Below are positions 23,076-34,909 of a stretch of 64,000 nucleotides of DNA, in pieces. Under the pieces are notes generated by a model. It had not been told where the DNA came from. It worked only from the letters and a program-made list of their open reading frames with translations, and searched no databases. Source of the stretch: Narthecium ossifragum (Eukaryota; Streptophyta; Magnoliopsida; Dioscoreales; Nartheciaceae); assembly GCA_963920575.1 (NCBI GenBank), contig OY986969.1, forward strand, positions 11,920,615-11,984,614. Reading direction: 5' to 3'. How positions within the stretch are numbered: the stretch's first letter is position 1; each line of letters starts with the position of its first letter. The position numbers and the translations under genes are program-made.

Positions 23076-24438
23076 ACCGCCACTGGTTGAACGAGGGAGT
23101 CCGAGGGAGAGAGATGGGTTGCTGCTGGCGTGATCGATGGCGAGAGAGATGGGTTGCTGCTCGGATTTGAGAGAAAGAGAGCTCGATAGCTCGGGAGTCT
23201 GAGGAAGAGAGATGGTTCGCTAGGCCGGAGCTCCAGGAGGTGAGGTCGGAGTGCCGGGAGGGAAGGATGAGAGAGGAGTTCGAGAGAGAGGCGGCGGCTG
23301 CCGGCGCGATCGAGGAGAGGAGTTCGAGAGAGAGCTCGGGGGGAGAAGGAGGGGAAGCCACACGGGCGTGGGGAGAGCCGGAGAGGAGGAGGTCTCGGCC
23401 CTCGAGGGAGCCGGAGAGGAGGAGGTCTGAGTGGAGGGCCGGGAGGCAGAGCGCCGGGAGGGGAGGGGAGGCTGATTTAACGCCAAACCGGTCAAAATTG
23501 ACCAAAAATTGGTCAAAATCGTGCAAAACCGGTTACTAGCCGGTCACTAGCCGGTTTGGCGTTAAATCAGCAAACGGCGTTACCATACTTGTACCAAATT
23601 GAAAAGTTTGGTAACTATTGACCCCGTTTTGATACGTTTTAAAATATGGGGACCAAATTGATAATTCGTGAAACTAGAGGGTACCGAAATGATATTAACC
23701 CTTAATTTTATATTCAGCCAAAAAATTCTTTATCTTAGAACTTACAAACATTGTCCCTTGATCGGACACGATTGTTTGTGGGATGGTAAATCTACATATG
23801 ATATTCTCCCAGATAAAATTTATAACTTGATCATCAGAAACTATTTTTAATGGGATAGCCTCTACCCATTTGGTAAAATAGTCTGTCGCCACAATTACAA
23901 ACTTGTGCAACATGGACGATGGAGGATATATCTTTCCTATAATATCTATCACCCAACATCTGAATGGCCATGGCTTTACAATGATCGATAATTCACTCGC
24001 AGGTGCTCGCTGTAATGGGTCATGCCTTTGGCATGATTCACATACTTTTACATACATGACACATTCCTCCCCCATGCGCGACCAATAATAGCCACTGCGC
24101 ATTATAAGCCAGCGCATTTTTATGCCGGATTGATGTGCCCCACAGACACCATTATGTATCTCGGGCATTGTCAATTTAGCTTCATCAGGACTCAAGCATC
24201 GCTATAAAATCTCATCTGGGCGACGTTTATATAAAATATTATTTTGTAGAAAGTAATGTATCGCCTTAAGATGGATTTTTCTATCGACTTTGGGCGATGG
24301 ATTTTGCAAAAAAGCAACGATTGGGGATCGCTCTAGGGCAGACTGTATCGTACCATAGCTAAAATTGGCCATGCCCCCTAAGTGTTTTAACACTTTATAT
24401 CCAGATGCTATTTGGGCCAGGGTATTAGCTTCATCATT

Positions 24439-25115
24439 CTATAATCTTGGGGCAAAAGGTAACTCAAAATCATTAAAGTGATTTAATAACTGCAGAGCGA
24501 TTTGATGAAATAAAATTAATATGTCGCTCTGGCACTTATAATGACCAAGTAGATGATTTATCACCAATTGTGAATCACCTTTAATTCGCACATTGGACAC
24601 CTCTAAGTCCAATAACATTTCGAGGCCGATGATCAACGCTTCATATTCAGCCTGATTATTGGTGCTTAATTGTGCTAGTGTATATGCAAATTTGTACTGG
24701 CGGCCAATGGGTGATAGGATTGTAATCCCAAGGCCTGCTCCATTGACGGTTTTAGAACCATCAAAGTACATCGTCCATGGAATGAGCGATATAATGTTGA
24801 TCTCTCGCTCTAATTCCTTTGGTATATCTACACAAGGATAATCAGCTAAGAAATCGGCCAATATTTGGCATTTAACAGCCTTTTGAGAGACAAATTTAAT
24901 GTCAAACTCAGCTAAAGTTAACCCCCAGTAACCAATACGCTGATGTAAGATTGGTCGAGAAAACAAGAATTTCATTACATTATATTTAGAAACCAAGTAA
25001 ACAGTTACAGGCTTTAAATAAGCTCTTAACTTGGTACATATAAAATACAAGGCCAAACATAATTTTTCTATGGCCGAGTACTTTTGCTCATAAGGTAGTA
25101 ACTGCCTAATTTAAG
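24439..25115 (-). pseudogene. RT tail and archaeal-type RNase H of Tat element
   Basis: The minus-strand frame begins in the RT connection region (ALYFICTKLRAYL, GYWGLTLAEFDI). It continues into a second RNase H with catalytic residues in MYFDGSKTVNGAG, NNQAEYEALI and KGDSQLVI. This extra archaeal-type RNase H marks the Tat lineage. The upstream end joins directly to the N-terminal RT segment at about 25100-25115, where the RT core should be. The RNase H part itself has no stop. Confidence 0.85.
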
Positions 25116-25576
25116 TTTCTAAAGTCTATACTGACTCTAAGTTTGCCATTTTTCTTCTTGACTGACACTATATTTGAAAGCCATTCTACATATCTGGCCG
25201 TTCTAATAAAATTTGCGTTTAACAATCGTTCAATTTCCTTTTTTACTTCTGGGATTATATTGGGAGCAAAATGCCTTGGCGCTTACTTGTATGGCTTAAA
25301 ATTTGGTCAAGTGGGAAGTTCATGCTCGACCATGGTTTTGTCTAAGCCATGCATTTCCTTATAATCCCAAGCAAAGAAATCTTTATATGAACGTAAAATG
25401 GCGATGAGTTCGTACGTTACATCTTGGTCGAGAAGCTTGCTAATGAAGGTTGGACGATGTTCCTCGCCGTTGCCCAGATTGATTTCTTCCAAGGGATCTT
25501 GAGCTAGCATGTTTTCACGTTTGCCATAAGGGACTTTTTCGTCGTCCTCTTGCGGAATCTCTTTTAAGCAATCCAA
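25115..25576 (-). pseudogene. N-terminal reverse transcriptase remnant of Tat element; catalytic core deleted
   Basis: The minus strand encodes the pre-RT stretch DFFAWDYKEMHGLDK, then EVKKEIERLLNANFIRTARY and KKKNGKLRVSIDFRNLN. After that the sequence jumps to the RNase H connection. The section holding the YVDD-type active site is gone, a loss of perhaps 0.8-1 kb. One in-frame stop (TAA in KPY-K-stop-APRHF, near 25285) is where relatives have Gln, consistent with C to T decay. Confidence 0.85.
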
Positions 25577-25677
25577 ATCGTTCGTGTCTTATGCTGCAAA
25601 CGCTTCTACCTGATAAGCCATCAACTTGGCTCTTAAGGCCGTTACAGCGGCCCAATTTCTCTCAGGGTGTGAACCCA

Positions 25678-26527
25678 TTACTTTAAATTTGAGGCCGATG
25701 ATCGTCCTGCTCTTGGTGCAAAGACCACTGAGGTTGGTCTTGCAGGATCAAATAATTCCGCCACACGCTCCTTCAGCATGACACCATTCTCTGACACTAC
25801 CTTCAGTGTATCGTTGATCTGGATGAACTGTAATGGGCCATAGTTGCAATCATAAAATAAAAGCTTCAACAGCGTGAGTATCGATACTGTAAGGCATGTT
25901 GTCAGCTATAATGGACTCAACATTTCCTTCGGCATTCCATAAAAACAAGCATTGATGAAGGGAGGATGGAACACACTGGCTGCCATGAATCCAGTATCGA
26001 CCAAGCAAAACATTGTAGCTGGTCGTCGAATCCATAACGAAGAACGTTGTCATCCTTGTAACGCTTCCAACCTTATTATGCAAGGGAAGAATCCCCTTTG
26101 TAGGAGCTGGGTCCCCACTAAACCCTGTTAGCGTGATGTCCATGGGAATGAGATTGCTATCGGTCTTGCCCAGCTTCTTCATCATTTTAGTAGGGATGAC
26201 ATTGACTGCGGCTCCTGTATCGATCAGAACCCTGCTCACAGGAATACCATTGATCTCGGCCTTAATGTGTAAGGGTCGTAGGTGGCGTATCATTGCTTCT
26301 GGCGGTCGATTGAACACAACCTTGTCCTTAACTTGATGATCTTCCATGTGCGACTTGGTCGATGATTGAGGCCAATCTTGAACTGCTTTGCCTTTGGACT
26401 TGGCTACAACATGGACAACCTCTGGGCTTTCTTGTCCATCCCATGATGGCCATTGCTGATCAGTTTGCTTGTGTTCTCCTTGTGCCTCTGTTGCTTCTAC
26501 GTCCCAACCAGTTGGAATGATTGGCAC
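25678..26527 (-). pseudogene. Aspartic protease region of Tat element
   Basis: The minus-strand frame 26527-25850 contains the active site VLIDTGAAVNVIP and the flap-side motif YNVLLGRYWIH, as in Tat proteases. It ends in a stop after HAVEAFIL. Recognisable sequence continues in another frame at 25869-25678 (YGPLQFIQINDTLKVV), so a frameshift lies near 25860. Bases 25577-25677 are degraded linker between protease and RT. Confidence 0.85.
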
Positions 26528-26558
26528 ATCGTCGGCTTGTTGAACATATTTTGCTACG

Positions 26559-27188
26559 TCACCCTTGTGAACCCATTTTTTTTATAAGAGGGTCGCCATA
26601 GCAAACTAGATAATCGAACTTACCACTTGGTTGACCTTGAGTATTCACAGCTGGGTTGCCTGCCTTGTAGAGCTCCATTAGCAGCTTCTTCTGGGAGATG
26701 TTCCTTCTCGCCGCTTCTTCATGGACCTTGATGGGAACCTCCACTTCTATCCATTCAACGTCTTCGACCATGGGGTCTTCCTCCGCATCGCCCCAACCAG
26801 TTGGGGCAAATGTTGCTGATGCAGATGGAACAATCTGGACGACGACTTCTGTCTTTTTGACGAGACGCTTCACCTTCACATCTCCATAAATCCGCAGGTA
26901 ATCATATCGGCCACTTGGCTGGCCACCTGGTCCTACTGCAAGATTGCCTTCCTCATATAGCTGTCGCAGGAATTGCTTTGTATACATACCTCTCCTCTGA
27001 GCCTCTTCTGCAACATCTATCTTCTCTTCGACCTTGATGTATTCATCTTCATCGTCAAGTGCCAAACTTACTGGGGCTGATTCAACGGTCTCATCGACCA
27101 AGATGACTGACGCTACTCCCTCATCGGCCATATCTGATATCTCTGAGTCACTTTCCACTCGACACTGTTGTCGAAGGCGACTTGGCAA
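26559..27188 (-). pseudogene. Tat gag-pol linker with an internally duplicated domain
   Basis: A 209-codon minus-strand frame between gag and protease. It contains two copies of a module of about 45 residues. Copy 1 reads EEAQRRGMYTKQFLRQLYEE then GGQPSGRYDYLRIYGD. Copy 2 reads EEAARRNISQKKLLMELYKA then QGQPSGKFDYLVCYGD. The copies are separated by an acidic linker. I do not recognise the domain. No stop occurs inside the frame. Confidence 0.65.
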
Positions 27189-27371
27189 GATGCAATTGTT
27201 GACGATAACAGACGGGAGCGTTCCGAATCGAATTACTTGGTTCCCTCCGATCTCATCATCATCGTCTTTGTTTGGACGATGAAACTTACTCTTAGAAGAC
27301 TCTCTTGCCTTGGAGACAGCAGCATCATCCTCAAACTCCTCGGGCTCTTCAGTCTGATCCGGATCAGTTTC

Positions 27372-28020
27372 CTAAGCTTGCTTGGCCCTCATCATCTGGC
27401 CATACTTCTTTTGATGTCGCCGGTACTGGGTCCTTGTCATAACCTCTACTGAAACTGATCGACGAGTGTAGCAGTTGTAGTTGTACCACCTTTCTGGCTT
27501 GTATGGCTGAGGCACAAAGTTCCTTGGGTAAGCATGAGGTTGACCTCGATTCCACTGCCATGGTTGTGGGCGATGAAACTTAGTCCCGGAGAACGGCGTC
27601 ATTGGACGACTAAGGTCCCAGTGACATCTTGGGCAGACATGTGGAAGCGCTGGCTCCTTCCCTTTGTCTTGGCTGAGTCGGGCGAATACATCTGGACGAC
27701 TATCGTCCTGAGTCTCGTCGATGACAATCTTGAACTTTGGCAACTTTAAGTTTACCACATCAGTCAGTACCATTCCCACTGGAGCAACTTTGGGGAATGG
27801 GTTGGCATCAACTCACATGTGTTTGGTTGGAAAACCAATCCTATCGGAGTCAATCGCATCCTACAAAATATTACGGAAGATCAAACATTGATTAGTGTGA
27901 TTTGACCAAGCATTATACCATTTACAATATCTTTTGCCCTTGATTTGATCAGGGCTTGGCATAGCATGTCCATCGTTCAGTTTGATTTGTTTATCTTTCA
28001 ACAATTGATCAAAGATTTGA
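27372..28020 (-). pseudogene. C-terminal gag of Tat element with zinc-finger-like region
   Basis: Minus strand. At 28020-27850 the frame reads ADQIFDQLLKDKQIKL then CKWYNAWSNHTNQCLIF, the short Cys/His motif seen in Tat Gag proteins. One stop follows, where Gln is expected. The frame at 27779-27372 continues with basic Pro/Tyr-rich sequence and HVCPRCHW, and ends near 27372. The upstream gag was separated from this part by the solo LTR at 28026-29737. Confidence 0.75.
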
Positions 28021-28025
28021 TCGGC

Positions 28026-29737
28026 TGATAGGACTTGAAAAGTGTCGTTCCTTAATAAGTCTACTCAAAATTATAAATTTATAATTAAACTACTAACTAA
28101 CTACTTTAGGGGTAGCTAGCTAGCAGTGAGTCCGAGTCGAATCCACAGGGAATGCGTAGGAAAATAATTAAACTACTAAACTCAATTTAAGTATTCCTAC
28201 CAATAAGTTGATAAAAGATTCAGAATTGGAATTAAACTAACATTATACTAAAAGATTAATAAATATGAGAAAAAGGTATCAGGGAATTCTTAATCAATAA
28301 CTAAGGATCTACCAGGTCTTCCTAAGATTAGGACATGTTAATCACACTGAATGGCTTTCCTAATAGTTGATAAGTGAATGGCTAATTCTCCTTATCACCC
28401 AATAAGTTCTGGTTAGGATTTCTTGTTGGCAAGAAGAATTATCTAAATGTCAGTGACCGAATGATTAGTTACGTTTACTGCGAAGGAACTCTCTTATCAG
28501 GATGAGTTCATCGCAAATAGTATTACGGATATGGATTTAGGTGTAAGATCAAGATGGGTTAGCATCTCGATGGCCAAATCTACAAAAGTAGGATGTACGA
28601 AGGATTAGAGATAGAATGTAGTGGGACTAGCACTATACAATCCCTAACCACGAAGAAGATTTCATTCGAGATACCATGGGACTAGCATGATCCTCTTATT
28701 TGGATGAATCCAATCCAAGCCCCAGCACACACAAGCTCCGGAATCAAGTGCAAACAAGAACAATCCATACATCTATCAAGAAATCGACACCAAGGTATGA
28801 AGAAAATAGAAATCAATCCATATAAGCCAATCAATAATGTATACAAACCCTAGATCTAAGAAATCCCTAATATAAATCTTAGTTACATCATAAGAATTCC
28901 TTGGTAAAAGTTTAGCTACTCATCTTTAGGGCTTGATCCATAGATGAAGGTTGATGAAGCTCTTCCGCCATGGATCTCCTCCAAAAGATCTCTAAAGAAA
29001 AGTTAAAAAGAAGAAAGAAACTGTTCTCCCTCTTCAAGAGAGAAGAAAGACCCTGAAAAACCTAAAAGATGCCTATTTATAGCCCAGGTATCACCCTTAA
29101 CTCGGATTAGATCTGAACAGTTGATTTTCTTCACTGCGAAGGTAGGATCGATCCCTCCAGAGGTGTCGGATCGATCCTACTCATCAAAATCTTCAATTTC
29201 TAGCTTTTCCCGAGTCCGATCGATCGGACTATAGGTGTCGGATCGATCGGATTCAGTAGGATGGATGGAGGGATCGATCTGGCTATGAACCTCTGAAAAA
29301 TATGCCTTCTGTGAGTCTGCTGCATAGTCCAATCGATCCTACTCTAGGTGTCGGATCGATCGGACTTTCCAGCGTATTTACTGTTCTGCCATCCAGACTG
29401 CGCCATCGGTACTAAAATTGCCGTAACTTCCTCTAGGAAACTCTGAATCACGAATCGTAAAATTTTCCTGAAACTAGACTTCAAGAGCTTGCCAACCATA
29501 TATGGCACATCATCTGATTCTTCCTGAACAGGTATAGTTTATTCTTCAAAGCTAATCCATCTTCATTCCTTTCCTCCTAGCAGGTCTTTATTTGTTCATT
29601 TTAGCACCAATCATGATCTAATCGTCAGTGAAGGCTCTTATACCTGAAATACATCATAGACTATCAAAATAGCATTTCTCGGAGACTAACGAGACCTAGT
29701 TAAAAAGGTGATTTGTGCACTTTTCACGTCTTATCAT
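28026..29737 (-). repeat. Athila-type solo LTR, minus strand, in Tat gag
   Basis: Read on the minus strand it starts TGATAAGACGTG and ends AAGTCCTATCA. The target-site duplication TCGGC is exact at 28021-28025 and 29738-29742. It resembles the H1 3' LTR at 53583. Minus-strand TATAAATA is at 29081-29074. GATCGATC sites lie at 29146/29169, 29218/29241, 29272 and 29331(AATCGATC)/29354. The pairs are 23 bp apart. Confidence 0.93.
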
Positions 29738-29742
29738 CGGCC

Positions 29743-31469
29743 TTTGAAATATCAAATGAAAACTTTCTTATTTGACGTTTACCGTCTTTGACTACTTCTT
29801 TACCCTTAAGCTCTCGCTCAAGCTTGGCAAGTGCTTTACATATATAAAGTTTTTCCTTTAACAACTCGACCATACAAACATCGTCCATATTGTAACACTC
29901 CTCATCGACTTCACTAACTTGATTGACCTCATAGTTAGTGTCTCTATAATAGGTTCTTTTAGAGGACGATTTCATTTGATCTTCTTCTCTTAACAATTGC
30001 TCATAACGTATGACGCTAGTTTGCAATTGGAAAAGATCGATGAAATCCCTATCTTGAAATTTCTTCTTAAGTTCAAAGGCTGATCCACTTTGAGCGATTT
30101 TTACGAATTCCCCCTCGGGCAAAGGAATAAAGAACCTACTTCTCGTTCTTTTAAACCTTTGTAATAATGACTCTGCATTCTCATTTGGCCGTTGCCTCAG
30201 TTGAGCTAAATCGGCAATTGTGATTTCTAGTTCTGTCTTATAGAATTGCAAATGGAAGGCATGTTCCATTTGCTGCCAACTTTGTATAGAATTGGGCGAT
30301 AACTTAATGAACCTGGAATAAGCAACTCCTGACAATGAGTTTGGGAATAACCTAAGTTTCACAAAATAGTTCACTTCCCCACATTGCATGGAGAACTTCC
30401 CTATGTGTTCAATGGTCGATGTCTCGTCCACACCAGAGAACATAGTGAACTCTAGAACTCTATAGTTCCTAGGAAATGGATACATCTGGTCAACCCAATC
30501 AGGATAAGGTTTTCTATAAGTTGGACGAGTGGCTAGTCGTCGTAAACCTATTTGTTCTTATAGAATTTCTGCTACTTGTTCTCGTAGAACATCGGCCTGA
30601 TTGTAAAGAGGATTATTATATACCTGATCATATTGCTCATTTGGTGGTCGAGCACAATATGGTGGTGCTTCATATGGTCGATAGTTATTCTGATAAGTGA
30701 TATCGCCCATTCATTGACCATCACCCATTCTCTGGTTATAAAAATTATTTCCTATTGGCCGATTACCCTGGCCATCTAATTGGCCAAAGTTATTCTGTGG
30801 AAACCATTGGCCCTGGCCACCCAAGTTGTTATTTTGGCAGATATTTTGGCCATTGTTTGGGAAGACAAGGTTTTGGCCGTTAGGAGGAATGTGATCACCT
30901 ACGCTCAGAGGCACTCCACCCATTGTTTGGGAAGACATTGTTTGGCATTCCTCCTGGGGTAAATACCTCACCATTGGGAGGTACCAGGTGTTTGACCGAT
31001 GAAATTCGGTCTTTGGCTATTGTCATTATTCATCGATGGCCGATGATGGGTTGAACTAGTTTGACCAATTTGGCTATTTTGACTGATAAGGTTTTGGCAG
31101 TGCAATGGATTTTGCAACAAAACAAAACCATTATTACCACCGTGCCCTATAATGGTGTTAGGCGGAAAAACACAATTGTTCTGAGTTGTGTTTTGGCCGA
31201 TAGGAATCATTGGCATGGTTGGCCTAACAACATTTTGCCCAGGACTCGCGTGTGGCAAAGTCGCGTTGATAAAGGTCTGTATGGTATCAATAAAAGGCCT
31301 TAAAGCTACGATGATGTGGTTGGCCATTTGCTGATTATTAGCATGCAAAGCTTCATCGACCATAGTTTGGGTAGTGCTAGAAGTTATAACTCCCGGATCG
31401 AGGCCATCTCTGGCCGATGTATTTCCTCGGTCCACAGAGCGATAGACCACCATATCATGATATTCTATG
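29743..31469 (-). pseudogene. N-terminal and core gag of Tat element
   Basis: The minus-strand frame 30485-29743 holds the retrotransposon gag domain (FSGVDETSTIEHIGKF, LAQLRQRPNENAESLLQRF). Upstream, 30974-30711 and 31469-30968 form a Gln/Asn/Gly-rich N-terminal region. Breaks occur near 30490 and 30970. The protein continues across the solo LTR into 42568-42406 (minus), starting MEIDQIEPEG at ATG 42568. It would form the capsid of virus-like particles. It is now disrupted. Confidence 0.8.
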
Positions 31470-32219
31470 TGTGAGGGCCCATCCCTCTGACCTGGCTCGA
31501 CCGCATGGGTCGAGGGCCGTTTTCCTGTTGGTTGGTTACGCGTCGGGTACGATCGGGCGATCATATGGTAGTTTTTGACCCAGGGCATTTTGGTAAATAT
31601 GCCCCATGATGGTCAGTTTCACACCCGCGTTGTACACTGGCCTTGGATTGATGTCTGTGAATGATTAGAACCTTAAGGGTGCATTCAATCGGAAGATCGG
31701 AGCTCGATCGAAAAAGATCGAATTGGACGGCCGAGATCGGTTCTGATCTCTATAAATACCCTGACCCTTTTTCTCTCTTTTCTTTCTTCTTCCCTGTCAT
31801 TGTCTCCTTCTCTCTCTCTCTCTCTCACTTTGATACGAGTCGATCCGACTCGACCAACTGGATCCGAACCCAGAAGAGGAACCAAACTGGTTCAGACTCT
31901 TTCCTAGTTTGACTTGGTCTTACCTAGTTCAAACTAGAGTATTTGATTAGGATTTATTATTATTCTTTTATTGAGTCATAGTTGATATTTGATTGTTAGG
32001 AATTAATTAAGAGTCCCTTTGAGTTAGGAAGTTGAGTTGAGTTTAAAAGCCTTATTACTTGCTAGTTAAGCAAGGGGGTTTTTTAGTTGGATTAGGACTC
32101 TGTCAAGGTCTCTATAAAAGGACCTCATTAGTTTGTATTAGGTTATGCATGGATGAATGATGATGAATAGTTGATAGAATATCTTAGAAGTAGAATATCA
32201 TAGGAGTAGAAGTAATTTA

Positions 32220-32870
32220 GATTCCACCAAAAATCCACCATAGATCCATTTTCTTCCCCGCTGGTCATCTTCTCCGCAGCCGGCACCGCCTCCACTAGAA
32301 TTTCTCTCTCCCCGTCACTTTCTCTCTCCGCCACATCAACGACCCCACGCCCAGTCACCTGCCACGTCACCGTCTTCTTCCTCTCTTCCCTCTCCCGTGC
32401 CCGAGCCTCACGCCGACCACCGTCGTACCCTCTCCGGCCATCCCCGTCCTCGTCCAAGACCTCCATCAACCTCCCCTTGGCACCACGACCCCGTCCAGCC
32501 GCTCCTTCGCCTCCTACGTCCTCTCCGGCGCCTTCCCGGGCAACCCGACCTTCGTCCCCATTGCCGTCAACCCCCTCTCCGATCCCTATCCCACATCCAA
32601 ACCATCCTAAAATCCTTCTGCGACCTCCCTAAACCGATCCCAACCTTCCTAAGCCACTCCCGGAGCCTCCCTCGTCGTCCCCGACGCCGGCCGACCCAAC
32701 CTTCACCGCCGTCTCCCCCAGATCCACCCGATCCGAGCCGTTGGATCGCTTCCCCATTGTCCAACGACCTTTCCTGACAAGATCCCGACCGCCGCCGCCG
32801 CCCCTACGCCGGCGATCCACTCCGACGACTCTCAGCCCTCGGATCCAGGCTGGTTCATCCCAACCAACTG
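32220..32870. other. GC-rich segment inside the Tekay-like solo LTR
   Basis: Markedly C-rich compared with both sides, and dense in codon-like CCG/TCC runs. Several frames are open for about 100 codons on both strands, but none shows a domain I recognise. It may be a captured gene fragment or a simple C-rich leader. Confidence 0.35.
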
Positions 32871-33559
32871 ACTCAGCCACATTCAACCAATTGAACCTAG
32901 TCAACCTGATCCAGATCAATTCAGACTTGACCCAGTCAAGTCCCATCCAATCAGGCTCAGTCAGATCTGATCCAGCTAGCCAAATCAGCCAATTGGACTC
33001 AAATCAAGTACGATCAGGCCGATTTTAATCGATTGGAGCAGTAGAGACCCGATACGAGAGGATTATGAGTAGACCGCTCGTATCACTCTTCTACCGGCTG
33101 AGCTAGGGCTTGGAGGCGCGATCTTCGAGGAGCGGATCTTGGCGATCGATCTTGGGGGACGCGTGGAGGAGCTGCCCTACTTGATCAAGTAGGTGTTTCT
33201 ACCTCGATCTTGTGATCGGGTTCTTCTAGGATAGGTTTATTGTGTTTTCGATGTAGGAGTACTTGGTAGAATGTTGTGTAGCTTATTGCATAACTGTTAT
33301 AGCTTGCTTCGAGTATTCCTACCGTTTGATTTTTGTATTTTATCGGACGATTCTCGTATTATCGCCGTTTTGTCGGTTTTCGGCCATTAAGACCTAGGTT
33401 TGAGATTTAACCATCAAAATCATGTTTTATTCGTACCAATAGCTTCCCCATTATTTATTACGCATGCCTGCAAAGTTTCATTGTTTTTTAATAAGATTTG
33501 ATCATTCAAATCCAAGAAATTGGATTTTTCGGCACTGTTCTAAGGAACTGTGCATCAGG

Positions 33560-33905
33560 CTTGATTGTCGACCGTCGGATCGACCGTCAAGCGTTGATAC
33601 GCTTCTTTCTGGCCTGACGGTCGACCGTCGGATCAACCGTCACATTGAACGTCAGGCTTTGCCTCGTTTTGGGTCTCCCATGGTCGATGTTCCGATCGAC
33701 CGCGGGCTCCTTCTCCACTTTCCATTCCGCCTCACGGTTGATCGTCGGATCGATCGTCAGACTCTGTCTCGTTTTGGGCCTCCCATAGTCGATGTATCGA
33801 TCGACCATGGCCCTTATGTTTTTCCCTCGTTTGGCCCCACGGTCAGCCGTCGGATCGACCGTGGCCTCACGATCGACCGTCGGATCGACCGTGAGCCCCT
33901 GAGTA
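33560..33905. repeat. Cluster of GTCGAC/GATCGACC palindromic sites in the Tekay-like solo LTR
   Basis: Repeated units built on ACGGTCGACCGT and GGATCGACCGT, with about 14 sites in 345 bases. It is the same vocabulary as the copia LTR arrays at 10450-10880 and 35030-35360. Confidence 0.7.
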
Positions 33906-34909
33906 GTGTTTCTGGTTTCCTTTGATTGGTTTTCATTCATGATAGATATCCAATCATGTTAGGAAGCATACAGATTGTTTTCACAGGATATTAATGGATT
34001 TTTGTCGAGATTGGGAATTGAATCGGGAGTTTAACCTCTTTGATGAATTTACGGTTTTTACTCGCATTTAAATACTTGGTTGGATAGTAGTTTAAATGCT
34101 TATTGCTTTCCTAACCGTTAGCTAGCTATGAGCGTTAGCTAACGTGGTATTATGGAACTTTAGCCTATTGCCGGCGAGTGCCGAGGGCTATTGTAACACT
34201 GTTGAACCTACAATTGATGTTGCAGCTTATAGAGACATCTGGGATAGATGTTTGCATAGGTTCATGCACTGTAGGCATTAGAGGCATATCCGGTTAGGCG
34301 GGTGATGGGTTGATCGTCAATCCGAGACTCTCGGATAGCTCGGAGAGCCTTAGGACCGTGGTTGGGTTGTAAGGATAAGGGCGTGATTGTAAACATTGGA
34401 ATTTCATGTTATTGAGGATGTGCTATAGTTGGCTATGATCTTTGCTTGAGGTTTAGAGGTCGTGGTGTCTTCCCAAGGCCGAGTGCTAAGGATGGTTGTC
34501 GATGTCCCTGACATGGTCCCTAGGCAGTGGTTTCCTGCTGGGTAACGGTGAACCTACTAGTTCTGGTTCTTGTTCCTCCCAGCTTGTTGGTTGATGTTCC
34601 CAGCGTGGTCGGTCGAGAAGAGTAGGATCCCTTGGGGAGTCGATAGGGGTCGTGGGACCCTGTGTCATTCCTTAGGCTTGAGTGGGGAGACATCACGGTT
34701 GTTGTTTTCCTCCTTTCAGTGTGTCATAGAGTAGAACCCTACTGGGCTTATCGCTCACTCCTACCCGGGCTGCGTTTGCAGGTGCAGGCGCCAGTTCTTC
34801 CTCAGTAGAGCCGGCGGGATCAGCTTTTGGCGGCGCGACTACTTCCAGAGGCGTTTGAGGTTGCTGCAGGATGAATGTTGTACTTTTGATAGTTTTGTAA
34901 ATTATAAAC

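Larger units (their letters stand above)
22207..23701. mobile_element. Pack-MULE: Mutator-like element carrying two plant gene fragments
   Basis: 1495 bp. Terminal inverted repeats of about 150 bp begin GGGTTAATATCATTTCGG and are nearly identical (22207-about 22356 and about 23553-23701). A 9-bp target-site duplication TTAATTTTA flanks it at 22198-22206 and 23702-23710. Long inverted repeats with a 9-bp duplication are diagnostic of Mutator-like elements. There is no transposase. The GC-rich centre carries fragments of a GRAS gene (minus) and an isocitrate lyase gene (plus), which makes it a Pack-MULE. Confidence 0.92.
20896..24393 (-). pseudogene. Integrase region of Tat element, split by two insertions
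   Basis: On the minus strand, 24393-24202 is the spacer between RNase H and integrase. The frame at 24195-23711 holds the HHCC zinc finger (HNGVCGAHQSG, CESCQRH) and the first two catalytic aspartates (WVIDIIGKI, VSDQGTMF). After the Pack-MULE, 22197-22035 carries the EASNKTIKSIIKK segment with the catalytic Glu. The frame is lost in an unidentified insert. It resumes near 21370 with VTPYQLVYGQETVLP and runs to a C-terminus ending at 20896 (VLPNGSYQLR). The domain order is that of Tat elements. It cannot be translated intact. Confidence 0.85.

Noticed and set aside
22373..23526. Several overlapping long ORFs on both strands as real genes
   Set aside because: They are GC-rich captured fragments and Arg/Ser-rich alternative frames within a Pack-MULE, without complete domains.
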